Positions 7,782 through 16,679 of a stretch of DNA of 41,395 nt are shown here, in pieces. Location: positions 1 through 41,395 of the forward strand of contig CATZEP010000006.1 of assembly GCA_958418185.1 (NCBI GenBank), given 5' to 3'. The number at the start of each line of letters is the position of its first letter. Positions within the stretch are counted from its first letter, which is position 1. Both the position numbers and the translations under genes were made by a program. Under the pieces are notes generated by a model. It worked only from the letters and a program-made list of their open reading frames with translations. It had not been told where the DNA came from and did not search any database. The stretch is from an uncultured Collinsella sp. GTDB taxonomy: Bacteria; Actinomycetota; Coriobacteriia; Coriobacteriales; Coriobacteriaceae.

Positions 7782-7910
7782 ATGAGCTGGATTGTCAAAC
7801 CGAGTTATGTGGACCCCGGTGGTGGGTGCAACGGTTACTGCAAGACATTCTGTGGAGCACGCACTTGCGTCAATAACTGCAGCAAAAACTTCTGTTTAGT
7901 TAATCTCTAG
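7782..7910 (+). CDS. six-cysteine RiPP precursor peptide
   Basis: This 42-residue gene is too short for usual gene callers. AAAGGAGG sits 6 nt before the ATG. The leader is short (MSWIVKPSYVDPGGG), and the core holds six Cys at 16, 20, 24, 29, 33 and 38. The core looks like two related halves, CNGYCKTFC and CVNNCSKNFC, each with Cys, three residues, Cys, a Lys, Phe-Cys. The gene heads a locus with a radical SAM/SPASM maturase and ABC transporters, the standard setting for a sactipeptide or ranthipeptide (thioether-bridged) product. From memory the MxxIVKP start and Cys count recall the Clo7bot-type Cys-rich peptides, but I could not test this. A GGG run directly precedes the first Cys and could be a cleavage point. 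Function as bacteriocin or signal is inferred. Confidence 0.82.
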   Translation: MSWIVKPSYVDPGGGCNGYCKTFCGARTCVNNCSKNFCLVNL

Positions 7911-7918
7911 CAGTTGCG

Positions 7919-7955
7919 GCTGCTGCCAGGCGACAGTCTGGCAGCAGCGGTTTTG
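7919..7955 (+). terminator. hairpin between precursor and transporter genes
   Basis: GCTGCTGCCAG (7919-7929) pairs perfectly with CTGGCAGCAGC (7938-7948) around an 8-nt loop, followed by GGTTTTG. The U-tract is short, so partial termination or 3'-end protection is likely. That would give more precursor than enzyme transcript, as is common in RiPP operons. Confidence 0.7.
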
Positions 7956-7978
7956 CTATCAAGCAGAACGGGAGGCCA

Positions 7979-8704
7979 ATGAGTGCATCAGCGATAAAGC
8001 TATCAAAGGTGTCAAAGCGCTACGGGAAACGGTGCGTTTTGCATGACGTTTCCTTCGAGGTGCATCAGTCTGAGCTCTGTGCCCTTGTCGGTGCAAACGG
8101 TGCGGGCAAAAGCACGCTTATTAAAATCGTCTTGGGCCTCTGCGAGCCATCGTCGGGGAGCGTGGAGCTCTTTGGAGGCAAATCAAAAAGAGAGCTTGGC
8201 TTGATGCGGACGCGTGTCGGCTATGTGCCAGATTCCAGCGGAGCATACCAATCCCTCAGTGCGGTTGAGAATCTCCAAATCCGATGTTTGGAATGGGGGC
8301 TTGATGCGAATCGTGAGATTCCTCGCGTTTTGAGCCTAGTCGGGCTGGACGTCGAAGAGAAAAAGAGCGTGAGCAGTTTTTCTCTGGGAATGAAACGGCG
8401 GCTGGATATAGCTACGGCTTTGTTGGGTGACACTGATCTGCTTATTTTTGATGAGCCAGCAAACGGGTTGGACCCGCTGGGCATCGAGAGTATATGGGCC
8501 CTTATCGGTCGATTGAATCGAGAACAGGGTAAGACCATGCTCATCTCTAGCCATGATTTGGATGAGTTGGCATCGGTTGCAACAAGCTGCCTGTTTCTTC
8601 ATGACGGCGAACTGCTGAAAAAGGAATCGATGGACGTCATAAGGGATGAGGCGTCGTCCCTAAAAGAGTATTACAGGCGCTTGATGAAGGCGGTCTCGCT
8701 ATGA
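7979..8704 (+). CDS. ABC transporter ATP-binding protein, BcrA-like
   Basis: This 241 aa cytosolic nucleotide-binding subunit has Walker A GANGAGKST (near residue 39), signature FSLGMKRR, Walker B LLIFDEPANGLDP and switch His in ISSHD. The GLDP and SLGMKRR wording is typical of BcrA/CcmA-type ATPases that pair with separate membrane subunits in peptide-antibiotic resistance or export. GGAGG lies 3 nt before the ATG at 7979. It overlaps the next gene by 4 nt, so translation is coupled. It most likely forms a transporter with the two membrane proteins that follow and gives self-immunity to the mature peptide; export is the alternative. Confidence 0.9.
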   Translation: MSASAIKLSKVSKRYGKRCVLHDVSFEVHQSELCALVGANGAGKSTLIKIVLGLCEPSSGSVELFGGKSKRELGLMRTRVGYVPDSSGAYQSLSAVENLQIRCLEWGLDANREIPRVLSLVGLDVEEKKSVSSFSLGMKRRLDIATALLGDTDLLIFDEPANGLDPLGIESIWALIGRLNREQGKTMLISSHDLDELASVATSCLFLHDGELLKKESMDVIRDEASSLKEYYRRLMKAVSL

Positions 8705-9525
8705 AGCGGGCGATCCATCCCATAAAGGCAGATATGATGCGTTTGCACAGGATGTTTCCGGCGAAGTTTGGTCTTGCGCTTATGCTGGCGTTCGGCCTTC
8801 TCTTCGGCATCTTTCTAAAAAACGGAACAACGTTGCTCGCCTTTGGCAATAGCGTTTTTGGGGAGGATATTGGCTTCTGCTGGAATGTAATCGATCCTTC
8901 TGCACCCGATGAGTCCCTTGTGCGCAGTGCTTTTGCCGGCACCTCTCTGTTCGTTCCGCTCATCGTTTGCCTGGCGATTTTACAGGAGCGCGGCTATGAA
9001 GAGGGATACCGAATTTCTTCAGCAAGAGGTCTTGCCTGCTTTAACGGGGCTCTGGCACATGTACTTTCGTCTGCTTTAATAATTGGCGCAGCATATAGTG
9101 CGCTTTGCCTTCTTCTGTTTGCAATAGCGATAACACGTGGAGGGCAAAACTATGCGTATAGCATGCTGGCTGCATTTTTGCCCGCGATGATGATTAACGC
9201 CGTATTGGTGATATCGGTTGCGTTGGAGACGGTGACCATCTATCGGATTACAGGCAGCGCCGTATTGAGCGGGGCTGTGGTAATAATCGGATTTGTCATG
9301 AGCTTGACGCTCTACGGAACTTACCTTCAGACACCCATACCGTCCTTGCGATGGATCTTCTTTCTTCCGGGGCCGTACCTTGGAGTCGGATGTGCCCTTG
9401 GGTATAGCGATATGGGGCAGCTGACGCTTCTGGGATATGGCGTGGCAGCCAGCTGTCTATCGGTATTGATTTACGCTCTCTTGAGCTTTCGCGCTGGGGG
9501 TGTGCTCAATGGCTCGTCAGATTAA
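8701..9525 (+). CDS. ABC transporter membrane protein 1
   Basis: This 274 aa protein has about six hydrophobic segments (residues about 20-38, 80-98, 118-142, 158-180, 192-212 and 245-265) and no ATPase motif. The spread resembles ABC-2 type permeases, although the sequence itself is not one I recognise. It overlaps the ATPase gene by 4 nt and the next membrane gene by 17 nt. Residue composition is AT-influenced (Ile, Lys, Ser), unlike the GC-rich neighbours outside the island. It is probably one half of a heteromeric channel working with the BcrA-like ATPase. Confidence 0.75.
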   Translation: MKRAIHPIKADMMRLHRMFPAKFGLALMLAFGLLFGIFLKNGTTLLAFGNSVFGEDIGFCWNVIDPSAPDESLVRSAFAGTSLFVPLIVCLAILQERGYEEGYRISSARGLACFNGALAHVLSSALIIGAAYSALCLLLFAIAITRGGQNYAYSMLAAFLPAMMINAVLVISVALETVTIYRITGSAVLSGAVVIIGFVMSLTLYGTYLQTPIPSLRWIFFLPGPYLGVGCALGYSDMGQLTLLGYGVAASCLSVLIYALLSFRAGGVLNGSSD

Positions 9526-10327
9526 AAGACTTCTCCAGTCAGAATTGAAGCATGTGAGCAAATGGATGTACGCTTTAATCCTGGTAATTTATGCGTGCAT
9601 AGTGGTATTGCAGCTTAATTCTTTCCCGATGTGGTTCTGTAGCCTCCGTGAGAACAGTTTCTTGGGCTTTTTCCCAGACCCGACGCTTCTGCTGTCGGCA
9701 GAGGATGTCCTTCTATTTGGTAATGCAGAGGTTTTTCGCGGTCTGCTGTTCAACGTAGCCCCGTTGGCTCATGCATTGTTCTTTCCGTTCATCGCGGCTT
9801 GCATTGTGCCGCGCTTTGTCAGTTCGGGCTTTATTGAGGAACCGTGGGGGTTGTCGGAGGCTCGGGGAGGGAAGCGTGTGTGCGCTATCGTTGCGCGAGT
9901 GGTGCTGTCTTCTTTTGCCCTTTTGGGCGCGTTTATCCTGTCGAGTGTCGTTTTGTACTGTCTTAACTGCGCGATCGTTTTGTATGCTCAGCAGTATTTC
10001 AACCTGCATGTATTTTGCTATCGACTTGTTCTTGCTGCCGCTGCCTGCCTTGCATACGTGGTTTCTTGCGTAATTGTTGTTTCCTATTTTGGGTCCGGCT
10101 TCGGTCCGATTGGCATGCTGTTGCTTGTCAACGTCGTGGCGATCTACATACAGCTCGGGGCCAATTCCATGCTTCCGCTTCCAGCCTCGATGCTCATGTG
10201 GATTTGTGGCGTGACCCCGTTGGGGAATAGTCAATGCATTTCGATTCTAATTGACTGCCTAATAAACGTAGCAAGCGTTTTTGCCATCTGCTTTACCGTC
10301 GACCGATTGTGGTCGAGATTTCTTTGA
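9509..10327 (+). CDS. ABC transporter membrane protein 2
   Basis: A 272 aa membrane protein with about six transmembrane stretches: WMYALILVIYACIVVL near the N-terminus, then segments near residues 85-110, 128-155, 170-195, 203-235 and 245-265. The region after the first segment (residues about 35-75) is polar and probably extracellular. The ATG at 9509 follows GGGGGTG and overlaps the previous gene by 17 nt; a GTG at 9500 is an alternative. It is likely the second membrane subunit of the putative immunity or export transporter. I do not recognise a named family. Confidence 0.72.
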   Translation: MARQIKRLLQSELKHVSKWMYALILVIYACIVVLQLNSFPMWFCSLRENSFLGFFPDPTLLLSAEDVLLFGNAEVFRGLLFNVAPLAHALFFPFIAACIVPRFVSSGFIEEPWGLSEARGGKRVCAIVARVVLSSFALLGAFILSSVVLYCLNCAIVLYAQQYFNLHVFCYRLVLAAAACLAYVVSCVIVVSYFGSGFGPIGMLLLVNVVAIYIQLGANSMLPLPASMLMWICGVTPLGNSQCISILIDCLINVASVFAICFTVDRLWSRFL

Positions 10328-10348
10328 TTGTTTGTGAGGGATAAACAT

Positions 10349-11641
10349 ATGAGACCGTCTCAATACAACCTGATTGAAACCCGTGGCGAAAGGACGCTGG
10401 TGATGAATGCGAAGACCGGTGCGATCCTTTCGTTAGATAAGCAGCATGCAGAAAGAATGTGCCGCATGGTATCGGGAAGCGAATGGGAGCCAGATGAATT
10501 GCGCGAAGCGTTGCTTCAAGGAGGAATGCTGTTAGAAGATGATCGTGACGAAAAGGAGGAAATGAAGGCGATAGGCCGTCTTGTTCGGTTTTCTGATCGC
10601 TCTCTCGGCATGACGATAGCCCCGACATTGGAGTGCAACTTCTGTTGCCCATACTGTTATGAAAAAGGGCAACGCAAAACGACAATGACTCCGGAGGTCG
10701 AAGACCGACTTGTTTCATTTGTGAAAGAGCGTTCACGGGGACTGAGCGAGTTTGACATCAGTTGGTATGGTGGAGAGCCGCTGCTACAAGTCGATAGAAT
10801 TCAGCGACTCACAGAGCGTATAAAGGGGGTCCTTAATCCGGAGTGTTCCTATGCAGCATCCATTGTCACAAATGGGTATCTTCTGACGCCAGAAGTGGCT
10901 GCGGCTCTCGCGGCTTGTGACGTCAAGATGGCTCAGGTGACTTTGGACGGTTCTCGACAAGATCATGATTCCCGGCGAATCTTGCGGAACGGACAGCCGA
11001 CATACGATGCGATTCTAGACAACGTTTCTAAAGTCACCCATCTGTTAGATATTTCTATCAGGTGCAATGTCGATGCCCATAACATTGTCGGTGCTGGCGA
11101 TTTGCTGGATGCGCTCGAGGAAAAGGGCCTTAAAAACAAGGTGGGATTCTACCTAGCGCCTGTCGACAATATCAATGATACGTGCCCAAGCGACAGTAGT
11201 TGTTTTTCGATGGAGGCATTTTCTGAGGAAGAGCTGGACTTTTATAGCCATGCCGTTGATAGGGGGTTCTACGTTGACCTGACGGTGCGCTTTAATCCGG
11301 CTATATGTGGCGCTGTTTGTGCAGGGTCATTTGTAGTGGATCCGGAGGGCTACCTTTATAAATGTTGGGATGAAATCGGGATGCGTGAACGCTCCGTCGG
11401 CACACTTGCCGAAGGGCCGAGGATGAATGCTCAGCTGGTCCAATGGCTAAACTATGAGCCGAGCGATCATGAGTGTGAAGAGTGTTTTGCCTATCCCTCA
11501 TGCATGGGAGGCTGCCCTAATCACGCTCTTCATGGAGGGTCAAAACAGTGCGTATCTCAAAGGTATCAGGTGCGCCAACGAATGATTTTGACCGAGAAGG
11601 CTCAGCGATTGCTTTCGGAACTGGATTCAGCTCATGTTTAA
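10349..11641 (+). CDS. radical SAM/SPASM peptide maturase
   Basis: This 430 aa enzyme is the probable modifying enzyme of the locus. The N-terminal 85 residues (YNLIETRGERTLVMNAKTG onward) resemble the leader-recognition region of SPASM maturases. The radical SAM core has C96, C100 and C103 in CNFCCPYCYE and a WYGGEP motif. The C-terminal SPASM region has Cys near 320, 324 and 339 and again near 376, 379, 386, 390 and about 402 (including CEECFAYPSCMGGCP), enough for two auxiliary 4Fe-4S clusters. Known relatives install Cys thioether bridges to carbon atoms of neighbouring residues. GAGGG lies 8 nt before the ATG at 10349; a TTG at 10328 is less likely. It overlaps the exporter gene by 8 nt. 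Confidence 0.92.
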   Translation: MRPSQYNLIETRGERTLVMNAKTGAILSLDKQHAERMCRMVSGSEWEPDELREALLQGGMLLEDDRDEKEEMKAIGRLVRFSDRSLGMTIAPTLECNFCCPYCYEKGQRKTTMTPEVEDRLVSFVKERSRGLSEFDISWYGGEPLLQVDRIQRLTERIKGVLNPECSYAASIVTNGYLLTPEVAAALAACDVKMAQVTLDGSRQDHDSRRILRNGQPTYDAILDNVSKVTHLLDISIRCNVDAHNIVGAGDLLDALEEKGLKNKVGFYLAPVDNINDTCPSDSSCFSMEAFSEEELDFYSHAVDRGFYVDLTVRFNPAICGAVCAGSFVVDPEGYLYKCWDEIGMRERSVGTLAEGPRMNAQLVQWLNYEPSDHECEECFAYPSCMGGCPNHALHGGSKQCVSQRYQVRQRMILTEKAQRLLSELDSAHV

Positions 11642-13253
11642 TCTCTGCGCAAGAACAATAATCAAGAATCCAAAGTATATAACCTATCTTCTAATGTGCC
11701 TGCTCTCGCTTGTGGTTGGTCTCGCAATTCCTTTTCTGACGGGGCAACTGGTCAACAACTTTGTCGGTGTCGCGCGAGATGGGGAAAGCGCAATCGCCAT
11801 CGGCGCTGAGATAGCAGCGCTGGGTATTATGCGAGCCGGTTTGAATTGCGTCAGTGAGCTGGTCTATGTCGATCTGCAAACACATGTGGGATTTGCATTG
11901 AATGAAGAGGTGATAAGTCACGTTCAAAGGCTACCACGGGCCTTCTTTTCTAATTTTGATGCCTCCTATTACAACCAACAGATTAATCATGACGCTAACG
12001 ATTTGGTGATATTTGTTATAAACGCAAGTGTCCAAAGCGTGAGCAATATAGTGACGTTGCTTGTGGTGTTTGTTGTCCTGGCGACCATAAACGGTCACCT
12101 GGCAATGCTGTGTATGGCTCTGGGCATAATAGGTGGCGCGGTCTATTCGCTTTTCAAAAAGTGTTTGTTCGCAAGAAGTTTCGAGGCTCAAGAGCAGGAG
12201 GCTCGATTCTTTTCCGATCTGGAGAAGCAGCTTAGCAACGCACAATTTATCCGCAGACATGTTCTATTCGAGCTTTTCAAGCAAAGGCTTGAGCACTCTT
12301 TTGCAGAGCTATATCGTTTCGTTTATCAGAACCAGCAAATTAATGCGACCTTTACGTTTGCCAACACTGCCGTCACATCTTTGGCACAGGGTGGAATCTT
12401 GATCCTGGGCGCAAAGGAAGTTCTCGACGGCAATTTGCTGCCCGGCTATCTTATGACGGCGCTAAGCTATTACTCCTATTATTCTTCGGCTATTGAATTC
12501 TTCCTTGCGCTGGGCAAGGACTATCAAACGTCAAAGGTATCCTACGAGCGTTTGCGGCGCTTGCTGGACATGCCCGAGGACTCAAACGGGGACATTATCC
12601 TCGATGATGTTTACGAGGTGAACTGTTCCGAGCTGGCATATAGCTATCCGGGGTCTGTAAAGACCGCGTTCGGAGACATTCGGGCTTCTTTAGAAAAAGG
12701 AAAGGTATACGCAATCGTTGGGTCGAACGGTTCCGGTAAGAGCACGCTGCTGGATGTGATAAGCGGTTGCGATCCAGAAAACTGCAAGGGTGATATTTGG
12801 ATTAACAGCAAGCCCCTGAGCTCTCTGGACCGTTATGCGCTGCGAAAGCGCAATATCGGGATTACGGAGCAGGAGCCGCCCCTGACCGAAGGGTCGATAC
12901 GGGACAATTTAACTCTTTGCTGCAGAAGCGCTGAAGAGCGTGACCTTGAGAGCCTCATTGAGAGAATGGGGCTTAAAAAGATGGTCGATTCAAGTGGTGG
13001 ACTTGATGTCGAGCTGGACGATAGGCAGAACAATATTTCAGGAGGGGAAAAACAGAAAATAGCGATTATTCGCCAGCTGCTGAAAAACCCGGACGTGATG
13101 ATGTTTGATGAGCCGACATCTGCACTTGACAGCCAAAGCAAGCAGGCGTTTATCGAAATCCTTAAGGAAAGAAAGGGGCGACATATCACGGTCATCGCTA
13201 CGCACGACCCTGTGCTTATTTCGGCATGCGATGAAGTGATTGAAATTGCCTGA
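11634..13253 (+). CDS. ABC exporter, fused membrane and ATPase domains
   Basis: This 539 aa half-transporter is the probable exporter of the mature peptide. The membrane domain spans residues about 15-295 with roughly six segments, starting with YLLMCLLSLVVGLAIPF. The ATPase domain (about 330-539) has Walker A GSNGSGKST, Q-loop TEQEPP, signature ISGGEKQ, Walker B VMMFDEPTSALD and switch His in IATHD. The N-terminus enters the membrane within about 15 residues, so there is no C39 (double-glycine) peptidase domain and the leader must be removed by another protease. The ATG overlaps the end of the maturase gene, indicating coupled translation. It is the last gene of the peptide operon. Confidence 0.92.
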   Translation: MFNLCARTIIKNPKYITYLLMCLLSLVVGLAIPFLTGQLVNNFVGVARDGESAIAIGAEIAALGIMRAGLNCVSELVYVDLQTHVGFALNEEVISHVQRLPRAFFSNFDASYYNQQINHDANDLVIFVINASVQSVSNIVTLLVVFVVLATINGHLAMLCMALGIIGGAVYSLFKKCLFARSFEAQEQEARFFSDLEKQLSNAQFIRRHVLFELFKQRLEHSFAELYRFVYQNQQINATFTFANTAVTSLAQGGILILGAKEVLDGNLLPGYLMTALSYYSYYSSAIEFFLALGKDYQTSKVSYERLRRLLDMPEDSNGDIILDDVYEVNCSELAYSYPGSVKTAFGDIRASLEKGKVYAIVGSNGSGKSTLLDVISGCDPENCKGDIWINSKPLSSLDRYALRKRNIGITEQEPPLTEGSIRDNLTLCCRSAEERDLESLIERMGLKKMVDSSGGLDVELDDRQNNISGGEKQKIAIIRQLLKNPDVMMFDEPTSALDSQSKQAFIEILKERKGRHITVIATHDPVLISACDEVIEIA

Positions 13254-13281
13254 CGGGCTAGTGGACCGCGCATATCAAATT

Positions 13282-13321
13282 CAGGGGGGCGGGCACCGTA
13301 GCTGGTGTCCGCCCCCCCCTG
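13282..13321. terminator. bidirectional terminator hairpin
   Basis: AGGGGGGCGGGCACC pairs with GGTGTCCGCCCCCCCCT around GTAGCT, with one mismatch. It lies between the convergent peptide operon (plus) and amidotransferase gene (minus). The stem is very GC-rich but has no long U-run. Confidence 0.7.
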
Positions 13322-13354
13322 GCTTAGGAGGCTTTAACCTGAGTGGTTCGCGAG

Positions 13355-14164
13355 CTAGCGGGCCTGCTTTACCTTGGCCGCTGCCTCGACAAACGACTTC
13401 CACAGGTTAAAGTCGGTCTCGAGCGTCATCCACGTGTACTCGGGATGCCATTGCACGCCCAAGCAGAAAGGCTGGCCTTCGACTTCGATGCACTCGGGAA
13501 CGCCGTCGGTTGCCTTGGCGACCAAGCGCGTGCTTTTACCCAGACGGTCGACGCAGCAGTGATGTGCCGAGTTGGTCTGGATCAGCCTGTGCCCGCCAAC
13601 CGCGCGCTCCAGCAGCGAGCCCGGCACGACCTCGACGGGGTGCACGGGATCGTTGAGCACGTGGGTATGGCGCCACTGCGTGCGGCCCTCGCGCGCGCCC
13701 AGGCTCGGCACGTCCATGCACAGGGTGCCGCCGGTGGCGACATTGAGCAGCTGCGTGCCTCGGCAGGTGGTAAAGAGCGGCTTCTTGGCGCGAAGCACCT
13801 CGTTAACCAGCTTAAACTCAAAACGGTCGCGAATCTCACAGCACAGCGTGGGGTCGTAAGGACGCTCGTCGCCCCAGCGTTTGGGGTTGACGTCCGGGCC
13901 GCCGGGAATAGCGATACCGTCAGCGATTTCCACGTAATGACGGATAACATCGACGTCTTCGGTAATAGACATCTGCAGTGGCAGGCCGCCGGCGGCAAGG
14001 ATGGCATCGACAAAGACACTTGCGATTTCCTCGTTGGGGGAGAGCGTCTCGCTCAAAAAAGGCTTTGCCTCTTCCCAACGCGGCGCGACGAGGATGAGCG
14101 GACGGTCGGCGGGGGCGACGTCGACATGCGGGGTGTATGACGATGAAGTACGAGTTCCGATCAT
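13355..14164 (-). CDS. class I glutamine amidotransferase-like, gamma-glutamyl hydrolase
   Basis: This 269 aa protein is of the peptidase C26 type (PuuD-like gamma-glutamyl-GABA hydrolases). The nucleophile is the Cys in TTCRGTQLLNV, and the His-Glu pair is in QWHPEY; IPGGPDVNP is also typical. It lies 86 nt downstream of, and on the same strand as, a polar amino-acid importer, so it may hydrolyse an imported gamma-glutamyl compound to free glutamate. I chose the ATG at 14164 (GAAAGC upstream, then MIGTRTSSS); the frame extends 25 codons further but without a good start site. The specific substrate is unknown. Confidence 0.88.
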   Translation of the reverse strand: MIGTRTSSSYTPHVDVAPADRPLILVAPRWEEAKPFLSETLSPNEEIASVFVDAILAAGGLPLQMSITEDVDVIRHYVEIADGIAIPGGPDVNPKRWGDERPYDPTLCCEIRDRFEFKLVNEVLRAKKPLFTTCRGTQLLNVATGGTLCMDVPSLGAREGRTQWRHTHVLNDPVHPVEVVPGSLLERAVGGHRLIQTNSAHHCCVDRLGKSTRLVAKATDGVPECIEVEGQPFCLGVQWHPEYTWMTLETDFNLWKSFVEAAAKVKQAR

Positions 14165-14250
14165 AGGTGTTGCTTTCGATCTGAAGGTGACAGGGCGCAT
14201 GGGAGATGTGGGACAACACTTCCGATGAATTTGTCCCACGGGGTGGCTGG

Positions 14251-15015
<765 letters not shown>

Positions 15016-15051
15016 GGTGCTCGGCTCCTTATGACTCGAAATGGTAAAGCG

Positions 15052-15885
15052 TTAGCGGATGATGGTCGCGCCGGTCTTGTGCGAAACGTAGACAGCAGCC
15101 TTGTTGATTGCGACGTTGATGAGGATATAGATGACCGCGATTACCAAGTAGACCGACACGAGAGCGTCGTAGTTGGTAATGAGCACGCGGGCGTTTTGCA
15201 TGAGGTCGGGGTAGCTCACCACGTAGGCGACGGTGGTGTCTTTGACTACGACCACGAGCTGCGAAATCAACGACGGAATGATAAATCGAATAGCCTGCGG
15301 CAGCACGATTTTAAAGGTGATTTTAGCCTTGGAGAGACCGAGCGCCTGGGCCGCCTCGACCTGGCCGCGCGGTACGGCGTTGACGCCGGCGCGGAAAATC
15401 TCAGCTAGCACGCCGGCTGCAGCGAGCGCGACGGGAAGCGTGAGCATCCAAAACGACGGCAGCGCGATCTTGTACTGGGGCAGCACCAAAAAGAAGAAGT
15501 AGATGAACAACAGGCTTGGTACGCCGCGGAAGAAATCGGTGAGCACACGGCAGGCCAGCTGCAACGGCTTAATGTCGCTCGTGCGGCCGAGCATAAGGGC
15601 TAAGCCTAGCACCAGCGCGATGGCGCCAGCGGTGAGTGCGACTTTAACGGTGCCCTCAAAGCCGGCAAGCAAGAACTTCCAGGTAGTGAGGTGCGTAAAG
15701 AAATACCAATAGTGGACCGAAAGCTGACCGGTCACATAAAAGCGCTGCAACACGAGGACGACGAGCGCGGCGACGGCAACAAGCGAGATGGCGGTGCCGA
15801 TGCGAATCTTGGCGCGCATCTTGGGGCCGGGAGCCTCGTAGAGCGCATCGCGCATGGTAAGTGCAGGGGAGGAATGCTTGCTCAT
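15052..15885 (-). CDS. amino-acid ABC transporter permease 1
   Basis: A 277 aa membrane subunit of the importer. It contains the HisM/GlnP-type EAA loop (GQVEAAQALGLSKAKITFKI), which contacts the ATPase, and about five or six membrane segments. A cytosolic N-terminal stretch of about 30 residues precedes the first segment. It overlaps the upstream permease gene by 4 nt, giving coupled translation of the heterodimeric channel. Confidence 0.93.
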   Translation of the reverse strand: MSKHSSPALTMRDALYEAPGPKMRAKIRIGTAISLVAVAALVVLVLQRFYVTGQLSVHYWYFFTHLTTWKFLLAGFEGTVKVALTAGAIALVLGLALMLGRTSDIKPLQLACRVLTDFFRGVPSLLFIYFFFLVLPQYKIALPSFWMLTLPVALAAAGVLAEIFRAGVNAVPRGQVEAAQALGLSKAKITFKIVLPQAIRFIIPSLISQLVVVVKDTTVAYVVSYPDLMQNARVLITNYDALVSVYLVIAVIYILINVAINKAAVYVSHKTGATIIR

Positions 15886-16541
15886 CGGAGGATCCTCACC
15901 TTCTTATCGATGTAGTTGCCAATGTGGCTCACCACAAAGGCCGTGCCCAGGTAGCCGAGCGCCGAGATAAAGAACGCGGCGACGCCGCCGAGCGAGCGCG
16001 TGTTGATGTAGCTCACCACGCCGGTGAGCTCCTGCGGCTTAAGCGGCACCTGGCTGCCCAAGGCGGTAGTGAGCATGACGGCGATAAAGAGGTTGGTCAT
16101 GGGTAGCACGCTCGAGCGCAGCGCCTGCGGAATCACGATCTTGGCGAGGATGCGGCTGAAGCTCATGCCCAGCGAGCGGGCGGCTTCCACCTGGCCGACG
16201 CCGACGGTGTTGATGCCGCTCATAAAGTTCTCGGAGCCAAAGGCCGAGCCCAAGAGGACCGTGGCGACGATAACGCAGGTGCGGTAGGGCAGGACGACCT
16301 TGAGCGGCGGCAGCGCGTAGACGACGATGATGAGCAGCGCGATGCCGGGGATGTTACGGAAGACCTGGACATACAGGTCGCCAAAGACGCGCAGCGGCTT
16401 GAGCGGCGACACGCGCATCACGGTGACGGCGACGGCCAGCACCATGGCGATGGCAAACGACTCAAGCGTCATGCCCCAGGTTGCGAGCAGCGCGTCGATA
16501 TAGTTCTGGCCATAGAGCGACCAGAGTTCGGAGAGACTCAT
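15882..16541 (-). CDS. amino-acid ABC transporter permease 2
   Basis: This 219 aa permease has the family EAA loop (GQVEAARSLGMSFSRILAKI) and about five membrane segments, the usual size for the GltK/GlnP type. It is the first permease after the binding-protein gene and overlaps the next permease gene by 4 nt. With that protein it should form the channel of the importer. Confidence 0.93.
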   Translation of the reverse strand: MSLSELWSLYGQNYIDALLATWGMTLESFAIAMVLAVAVTVMRVSPLKPLRVFGDLYVQVFRNIPGIALLIIVVYALPPLKVVLPYRTCVIVATVLLGSAFGSENFMSGINTVGVGQVEAARSLGMSFSRILAKIVIPQALRSSVLPMTNLFIAVMLTTALGSQVPLKPQELTGVVSYINTRSLGGVAAFFISALGYLGTAFVVSHIGNYIDKKVRILR

Positions 16542-16565
16542 GCGGACCTCCCGCCGATAAGGAAA

Positions 16566-16591
16566 GGGGCTCCCGTGTGTACGGAAGCCCC
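16566..16591 (-). terminator. hairpin between binding-protein and permease genes
   Basis: On the minus strand GGGGCTTCCGT pairs with ACGGGAGCCCC (one mismatch), followed by TTTCC. It lies in the 138-nt space after the binding-protein gene and probably stops or slows part of transcription, so that more binding protein than permease is made. Confidence 0.65.
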
Positions 16592-16679
16592 GACAACTCA
16601 GTGAGGAAACAGTTTACCGCAATAAAGCGCATCATGCGTTTCCGTATGGTTTCGTTGCGGCCGTTACCAGGCTCGCTAC

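Noticed and set aside
7782..11641. Lanthipeptide or lasso peptide locus
   Set aside because: No LanB, LanC, LanM, asparagine-synthetase-like or transglutaminase-like enzyme is present; the only modifying enzyme is radical SAM/SPASM.
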